Below are positions 39,145-44,078 of a stretch of 44,078 nt of DNA, in pieces. Made by a program: the position numbers and the translations under genes. The notes beneath the pieces are model-generated. The model saw only the letters and a list, made by a program, of their open reading frames with translations. It had not been told where the DNA came from and made no database searches. Within the stretch, counting starts at the first letter, position 1. Each line of letters starts with the position of its first letter. Source of the stretch: a virus; IMG/VR virus record IMGVR_UViG_3300035698_014127, positions 1 through 44,078 of that record. One strand, 5' to 3'.

Positions 39145-40705
39145 CGTTTTCAACCTCGATTATTTCTGTGGGCTGCGCGTCTGAGCTACTCATGTCCACG
39201 CCGTACTTTTCGCCCAAGTCTTTAAGTTTTTTCTTTTCTCTGGCCCGGGTTTCTGCCACCTCGTCAAAATCTTTACCCTGCGCCGCGCAAACGTCAGTCA
39301 CAGTATCCCATCCGCCATCCACGTCAGTCTGTTTGCCCTTAGCCTCTTTAACAGGGTCAACCCACTGCCACCCACGCGGAATCCAGGCATGCCGCAACCA
39401 ATCCTCACGCCGTCTGGACCAGGAAGGCGCAAACACCTTGCCACGAAAAACTAACTCGGTAAGCAGCGCCTCATAAACAGGCTCGCAAAGATGGTCAATC
39501 AGATATTTTTGCCGTTGCCGACAGGCATCATGGAACTGCAAAAGAACTGTTCTTGCATTTGAATAATTCATGCCCTTCCAGTCTTGGGTCATGACTTCTG
39601 GAGGGATATCTAACGAATTTGCAGGGCCACGCAGGACGTGTTCTGTGAATGCGGAAAACTGGTCGTTTGGCCGTTTCGGGTCAAAAATAGTAACATCTTC
39701 GCCTGGTGCTAAATAATGCCACTTATTCGGTGCAAAATCATGAATCTTTTCATATTGGCCTGGGGCTACCTCTGTGCTTGCGCCTAAAGAGTCTGCCCAT
39801 GCACCAGGGTCTGGGGCTTTCACTATCCCAGTCAAGCACGCTGCCTCAAGAGACGCCATAAGTTCAGCCTCACGATATCTATGCAAAGTCTGCATGTCTG
39901 ATAACGCGCTGGCAAACTGCGAAAATCCACGGGATTGTTCTGGGCGCAAAGGGTTGAACAGATGTATGACTTTCCGTGCGCCGGAAGGATAAAACGCTGG
40001 CACGCGCTCAAAATCCTGCGCCTTGTACGCCACAGACACAGTGTCACCAGGGTGGACGCGCAAAACGTGGTATGCTACGGGCACACCTTCTGAATCGTAT
40101 TCAATGCCGTCACGTATGCGCGGGTTCATCGAATCGGTCATCGGCGTTTGAAGCCGGTCGACTTCGAGTACTTCCAGACAATACGGAACAAGTCTATCTT
40201 TTCGTTTTGAATCACGGCCAATAACCAGCACCTCACCATCACGAATAAGGGCCATTTCGGCCATCAACTGAATCTCTGCAAAATTCAGAATCAGTCGTCT
40301 ATCAGCCTTCTTTGCCCAGAGCTTAAACACCTTTTCTATGTCAAAGTTGAACTTGTCGGCCTGCGCCCCGCTGATACGAGGCACGGTCCCGTCCTCGTCA
40401 CCGCGAACGCGGGACTGAAACCGGATACCCTGGCCAACTACATTGCGTGAAATCCTTTGAATCGGGCCAGCAACAGAACCATCGTTGTATTCCAAGCCAC
40501 GAACGCTTTGCCTGATTGCCGCCGTTTGGCCTGAAACGGCAGAATCTGCATTTCTTGAGGTGGTCAAGAAGTCTGAATTCCGACGGTTTCCGTTCGCGGC
40601 CTCAAACGTCCTGGCCTTGCCCACAGATTGGATTCGTTCAAGATTCCGCCGCGCAACGGTTCTGGCCAAGGCCCATTTAGGGAACGCTTTTTCAAGAAGG
40701 CCCAC
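39113..40705 (-). CDS. Portal protein (lambda gpB family)
   Basis: 530 residues. I start at GTG 40705, which shares its G with the stop of the gpW-like gene (TAGTG) and has GGAGG eight bases upstream; a start at 40822 would overlap that gene by 118 bp. NSDFLTTSRNADSAVSGQTA, FNFDIEKVFKLWAKKADRR, ALIRDGEVLVIGRDSKRKD and LFNPLRPEQSRGFSQFASAL are lambda-portal blocks. The dodecameric portal forms the DNA channel and docking site for terminase. The acidic C-terminus may contact the scaffold. Confidence 0.92.
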   Translation of the reverse strand: MGLLEKAFPKWALARTVARRNLERIQSVGKARTFEAANGNRRNSDFLTTSRNADSAVSGQTAAIRQSVRGLEYNDGSVAGPIQRISRNVVGQGIRFQSRVRGDEDGTVPRISGAQADKFNFDIEKVFKLWAKKADRRLILNFAEIQLMAEMALIRDGEVLVIGRDSKRKDRLVPYCLEVLEVDRLQTPMTDSMNPRIRDGIEYDSEGVPVAYHVLRVHPGDTVSVAYKAQDFERVPAFYPSGARKVIHLFNPLRPEQSRGFSQFASALSDMQTLHRYREAELMASLEAACLTGIVKAPDPGAWADSLGASTEVAPGQYEKIHDFAPNKWHYLAPGEDVTIFDPKRPNDQFSAFTEHVLRGPANSLDIPPEVMTQDWKGMNYSNARTVLLQFHDACRQRQKYLIDHLCEPVYEALLTELVFRGKVFAPSWSRRREDWLRHAWIPRGWQWVDPVKEAKGKQTDVDGGWDTVTDVCAAQGKDFDEVAETRAREKKKLKDLGEKYGVDMSSSDAQPTEIIEVENDEKTNKATEG

Positions 40706-40935
40706 TATCGGCACCTCCGATATTGTCCGTATGTAACGCGACTTGACGGCGGGCTTTCGTTGGATTGGGCTATCTGTGTCCAGTAACGGTGTAATCGTGT
40801 CAGGTCTTCGGCAGTGCGCCACGTGACGGTCTTGTCTCCGACAGTAACGGACTGAACAGGCTGGCTACTAACCTGCGAGTATATAGCGTCTTGCAATGCG
40901 TCTGCAATCTGGCGTGCGGTGTAGGTCGGAGCCAT
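40705..40935 (-). CDS. Head completion protein gpW-like
   Basis: 76 residues; ATG 40935 overlaps the zinc-ribbon stop (TAATG). TARQIADALQDAIYSQVSSQ, VTVGDKTVTWRTAEDLTRL and HRYWTQIAQ follow the helix-strand-helix layout of gpW. It lies between terminase and portal as in lambda, and would help attach the connector below the portal. Confidence 0.8.
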   Translation of the reverse strand: MAPTYTARQIADALQDAIYSQVSSQPVQSVTVGDKTVTWRTAEDLTRLHRYWTQIAQSNESPPSSRVTYGQYRRCR

Positions 40936-41153
40936 TATTTAGCACCTCCGACACTCCACGAATGTTGGCATGTTCTGCATCTATAAAAGTGGACCTGCCC
41001 ATCATACGTGCGGCACCGGCACACAACCGGATGGTCGCCGCATTCAGGGCAGGCGGGGGAAGAGCTAACCACACGTGCGACGATTTCAGTCGCCATGCGG
41101 TCCATTCGCTGCGGGATTACTGCGGATGCTACTATTTTTTTCTTTCTGGCCAT
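40935..41153 (-). CDS. Small zinc-ribbon protein
   Basis: 72 residues. Basic N-terminus (ARKKKIVASAVIPQRMDRMA), then CPECGDHPVVCRCRT and YRCRTCQHSW, three or four Cys pairs typical of a TFIIS-like or Ogr-like zinc ribbon. It could be a late activator or packaging accessory. Small zinc proteins in terminase operons of this type are common. Confidence 0.55.
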   Translation of the reverse strand: MARKKKIVASAVIPQRMDRMATEIVARVVSSSPACPECGDHPVVCRCRTYDGQVHFYRCRTCQHSWSVGGAK

Positions 41154-41224
41154 GTTGTCTCCACGGTTATTTTTTCCGTTTCGACAATTCTGGCACGAAA
41201 TACGCCACGGCTCAATACGTGCAG

Positions 41225-41434
41225 TTACTCGCTGTTCGCTGAAACTTCACGGGATTCTATAAATTTTGCCAAAGATTCGCCGCTGATGCGCAAAGCGGCA
41301 CTCGTTTTGTTCCCTGATACACTTATGCAAATCGCGCTCAAATGCCCAGCTTGGAGCAGGTTGTAGACATGCCTAGCAGTAGAACCCAACTCCGTTGCAG
41401 CCTCTGGGACTGTGAGCCTTTTTTTCTTACTCAT
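41225..41434 (-). CDS. Small HTH protein in the terminase operon
   Basis: 69 residues; ATG 41434 overlaps the terminase stop (ATGA). LTVPEAATELGSTARHVYNL followed by AALRISGESLAKFI is an excisionase/MerR-like HTH. Its position between TerL and the head genes suggests a regulator or DNA-binding packaging accessory rather than excision. Confidence 0.6.
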   Translation of the reverse strand: MSKKKRLTVPEAATELGSTARHVYNLLQAGHLSAICISVSGNKTSAALRISGESLAKFIESREVSANSE

Positions 41435-43413
41435 TTCAACCACCCTTTTGTGTTCATGCTAATTTGAGTTGAAAGCCACCCGCTTTTTTTATCTGGGCCA
41501 CGCGGTACAGATTGCGACCGGCCTTCCTGCCGGTTGTTCGCAGTGGTCCCAACTGGTTCGCGCACCAAGTTCACCCCGCCACCTGGCCATTCTGGTTCAG
41601 CGCATGCCATTGCCAGGCACTCACAGTCAAGCAAGTGATTATCGCGAGCTATCTGCACCCATGATTCTTTGCCTGTTTTGGCGTCAACCCGCTTTTCCTC
41701 TGCCATGATTTGCCGTGCGTAATCGGAACCAGTTTCGGCGTGCAAGTATGCGGCTCGCTCCCTATTTTCAGCCGCCTGGCCAAGCCGGTAATGGACCATG
41801 TCTTTAAGCGTGAAGGTGTCAAGCATCACCAGACGAAAGCCACCAGGCATAGGTTTATTTGCGGGCGTCCGCTCGATAACATTCCCGAGCTTTATTTTGC
41901 CCCCATGACTGAACGGGTTGCTTGAACCCTTGGAGCCATACACCCTGGCACCACGTCCGCGCCCATTATGTCGCAACCAAGCATAGGTTTCTTCCGTCAT
42001 ACTTGGGCCAAGCTCTGATTTTCCGCCGCCAGTATCGACCGCAGCCCTGACCACACGCATTGACTCGCCTCCTTCGCGTGTGTACCAGGTATCGAAAAGC
42101 AGCCGCGACACGTCCTCCCAGGCAGGTAGAAAGCCATAATGCACCAGCCACGAGCGATAATCTCGCGCCCAAGCACGGACCACAAACCAGAATCCAGACT
42201 TTTGCACATCAATCCCACACGTCAAAGCGACTGCGTCTTGTGGCACGGTCTGTTGTGGTAAGGCGCACCGGGCACGCAAAATGGCATCCTCGGAGGTCGT
42301 TACAAGCACCTGCGCCCAAGGTTCCGCCAGGCTTGAGTTGACAAAACCCTGTATCGTATTTGGGTCTCCAGAATTGACACACGCAACCCAATCACTGACC
42401 AGCTTCACCAAGTCGCCAGACTTCCCGAGCAGGGAATACAGCCGATTTACATGAAATCCTACCCTTGTAGGTTTTCTGTCCATGGCTGCACGTGACACCA
42501 TCTGGCCTTTTTCAACGACCAAGTTTTTTTCAAGCGTTGTCCAACCCTGCTTACATGTCCCGCACTCATACTGCACGGACTCCGCATTATCTTTGGTGAA
42601 CTCTCTCCCGCCTTCCCATACAACGCCGCCAAATTCGCGCATAGTGCCGCCTGGGTCTCGATATTTGCCGCCAACAAACCCATGGCAATGTTCACGACTC
42701 CAGCGCAATGGCTGAAAAATGCCACAATGTGGGCACGGAACCTGCCAATCAAACACAGCATCACATGAGTCGATTTCCTTTGTGATGTTCCCTGTGTCCG
42801 TGGTCGGAGTTGAACACATGAAAATTTTCCGGTTAAAAAAAGACTCTGTGCGCTCTGCCGCCAAGCTAATTGCAGACGCTTCTTTTGATGCAATGTTGTA
42901 TCCGTCCTTGTCTATCTCATCCAGAAAGACCAATCGCACATGGCGCGAAGCCAAAGCCGCGACAGACGAAGCCCACGCCATCATTACATGTGCGCCGTTC
43001 TGCATTTTCATTTCGCGCTTGCCAAATCTATTTTGGCCAACCAGCCATGACAAGTCTGTTGAGTCTCGAAACATAGGGCCGATGCGCTCGACAGCCATGT
43101 AATCAGCGGTATTCTCATCCGCCAACACATATAGGATAGGGCATGGTTCCTGGTCGCAGTAGTAGCCTATAATTGACATAGCACATTCTGTCTTGCCCAC
43201 CTGGGCAGAAGCCATAAAAACAACTCGTTCCACATAAGGCTCTTGAAGAACGTCCAGTATCTGCCGTAAATATGGAGTTCTGGCCAACCGCAACGGGCCT
43301 GATTCCTCGGCAGAAGACGGCAACACCCTGCTTCGTTCGGCCCACTCGCTGATAGTCACGTGCTCTGGGGGCTTCCACGCTCGTAGCTCAGCAGAGGATT
43401 CACTTATTCGCAT
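41431..43413 (-). CDS. Terminase large subunit (lambda gpA family)
   Basis: 660 residues. I start at ATG 43413, overlapping the TerS stop. Walker A is ASAQVGKTE (residues ~68-76); Walker B with its catalytic Glu is RLVFLDEID (~160-168). A zinc-type insert (CPHCGIFQPL, CGTCKQGW) is typical of gpA. The nuclease part begins near CGIDVQKSGFWFVV and includes AVDTGGGKS and the C-terminal HLLDCECLAMA. It cuts the concatemer at cos and drives DNA into the prohead with ATP. gpA-type terminases are found in cos phages, which agrees with the cohesive-end-like window ends. Confidence 0.93.
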   Translation of the reverse strand: MRISESSAELRAWKPPEHVTISEWAERSRVLPSSAEESGPLRLARTPYLRQILDVLQEPYVERVVFMASAQVGKTECAMSIIGYYCDQEPCPILYVLADENTADYMAVERIGPMFRDSTDLSWLVGQNRFGKREMKMQNGAHVMMAWASSVAALASRHVRLVFLDEIDKDGYNIASKEASAISLAAERTESFFNRKIFMCSTPTTDTGNITKEIDSCDAVFDWQVPCPHCGIFQPLRWSREHCHGFVGGKYRDPGGTMREFGGVVWEGGREFTKDNAESVQYECGTCKQGWTTLEKNLVVEKGQMVSRAAMDRKPTRVGFHVNRLYSLLGKSGDLVKLVSDWVACVNSGDPNTIQGFVNSSLAEPWAQVLVTTSEDAILRARCALPQQTVPQDAVALTCGIDVQKSGFWFVVRAWARDYRSWLVHYGFLPAWEDVSRLLFDTWYTREGGESMRVVRAAVDTGGGKSELGPSMTEETYAWLRHNGRGRGARVYGSKGSSNPFSHGGKIKLGNVIERTPANKPMPGGFRLVMLDTFTLKDMVHYRLGQAAENRERAAYLHAETGSDYARQIMAEEKRVDAKTGKESWVQIARDNHLLDCECLAMACAEPEWPGGGVNLVREPVGTTANNRQEGRSQSVPRGPDKKSGWLSTQISMNTKGWLK

Positions 43414-43897
43414 TGCAGTGCGTCCCTTTCCGTGAATACATATCACGCATACGCCACACCTCGTTTTGTATTATTTTGGCAATTGAGGTTCTATCTTTAC
43501 CAACCAACAATGGTGGCAATCTATGCGCCAGAGTTTCGAGACCGGAGGTCAATTCTGTGATTCGCGCCACCCAAGACTCAACTACCTCTGATGCCTTATA
43601 CAATTCACCTCTTGTCTGGTCCGCTTTGAGTCGTTCATTTTCTGCCTTAGCGTGCCAGTATAAACGCTTGGCCTCGTTAAGCGAATCGCTTTCAGGGCCA
43701 GACGCAGGCCCACGGTCAGAGTTAATATTCTCCGACCACCAGGCAACAACATCCCGAACAATCCACCGACCGTATCCGGCATTTGGGCAGCCAGCTTTTT
43801 TCCAGTTTGTAATTTGCCTTGTGCTGATTCCGAACACGCTGGCAATTTCTTCCGTGGATGCAATCAGCACAAGGCTCTTTTCGGTTTTGGCCATCAT
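43400..43897 (-). CDS. Terminase small subunit (Nu1-like)
   Basis: 165 residues from ATG 43897 with GGAG upstream. TEEIASVFGISTRQITNWKK is the DNA-binding winged HTH of Nu1-like proteins; GYGRWIVRDVVAWWSENI completes that domain. The rest is helical (RLYWHAKAENERLKADQTRG), the usual dimerisation and terminase-binding part. It should recognise the cos region, whose candidate sites lie directly upstream of the gene. Confidence 0.88.
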   Translation of the reverse strand: MMAKTEKSLVLIASTEEIASVFGISTRQITNWKKAGCPNAGYGRWIVRDVVAWWSENINSDRGPASGPESDSLNEAKRLYWHAKAENERLKADQTRGELYKASEVVESWVARITELTSGLETLAHRLPPLLVGKDRTSIAKIIQNEVWRMRDMYSRKGTHCNANK

Positions 43898-44078
43898 ATT
43901 CTCCTGTTATGTCTTGCTAAATTACGGGCTGAATGTCTTGCTTACAACCTAAATTCCGACCTCGAACCTTTGCGTTCCATGCAAACACAGTCAAGACGCT
44001 TGGTATCATTGGCTATAGAGCCATGTGGGAAGTAGGAAATTTTCCCAATAAGTGGGCAAATCTCGCGCCTTGGCTCAC
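43898..44078 (-). other. Candidate cos region with repeat motifs and right terminal repeat
   Basis: 181 bp from the TerS start to the window end, close to the 190-bp spacing in lambda. ATGTCTTGCT occurs at 43909-43918 and 43933-43942; a related CAAGAC core in the other orientation lies near 43991-44000. These could be small-terminase binding sites. A TTTGC/GCAAA dyad lies at 43970-43986. The last 11 bases (44068-44078) equal the first 11 of the window. Confidence 0.5.

Noticed and set aside
40705-40822. Longer portal start at 40822
   Set aside because: It would overlap the gpW-like gene by 118 bp; the GTG at 40705 has a good ribosome site and the TAGTG coupling typical of this genome.

Overview
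The window reads as one essentially complete tailed-phage genome (siphophage, lambda-like packaging and morphogenesis order) of a probably Gram-negative host. Reasons: a full minus-strand late block running terminase - head - tail - lysis, a replication/recombination block, no ribosomal or metabolic genes, and the same 11 bases at both window ends placed 181 bp upstream of the small terminase gene, where a cos site should lie. Several proteins recall deltaproteobacterial (Desulfovibrio-type) phages, but that is memory of family resemblance, not a test. No integrase is visible.

Layout. (1) 1-420: a Pro-rich peptide and a small HTH protein, minus strand. (2) 709-2360, plus strand: a near-consensus promoter followed by about 960 nt without a credible gene but packed with consecutive, mutually unrelated perfect hairpins, a three-way junction and a pseudoknot; then a small conserved gene that itself carries a pseudoknot, more long hairpins, and a bidirectional terminator-like hairpin. 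I read this as a large ornate phage non-coding RNA. (3) 2367-4895, minus: RusA-like resolvase, helicase-loader-like protein, replication initiator (with iteron-like repeats and a T-rich tract inside the gene, so a candidate origin) and an HTH protein. (4) 4996-16945, plus: early/middle operon with a DHH-motif protein, small unknowns, SSB, RecE-like exonuclease, RecT annealing protein, HU-like protein, regulators, a dATP/dGTP diphosphohydrolase-like protein, an adenine methylase, tiny membrane proteins, and a four-gene type IV CRISPR-like effector operon (csf1-csf3-cysH-csf2). (5) 16961-43897, minus: the late block, read right to left as TerS, TerL, HTH, zinc ribbon, gpW-like, portal, protease/scaffold, decoration protein, major capsid, secreted-looking fibre-like protein, FII-like, Z-like, U-like, tail tube, glycosyltransferase, G and G-T tail chaperones, tape measure, minor tail proteins, a SPRY-domain tail protein, a transglutaminase-like peptidase protein, signal-peptide proteins, fibre, lysis genes. 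A Cmx6-type Cas6 and a second adenine methylase are inserted between endolysin and holin.

How it fits together. Replication and recombination genes form two early blocks around the candidate origin. The Csf complex and CysH-like protein would be made early, while the only plausible crRNA processor (Cas6) is made with lysis genes from the opposite strand. No CRISPR array is recognisable, so the source of guide RNA is open. Both adenine methylase genes lie between direct repeats copied from neighbouring genes, which suggests cassette-like gain. Many late genes overlap by TAATG, TAGTG or ATGA, indicating tight translational coupling.
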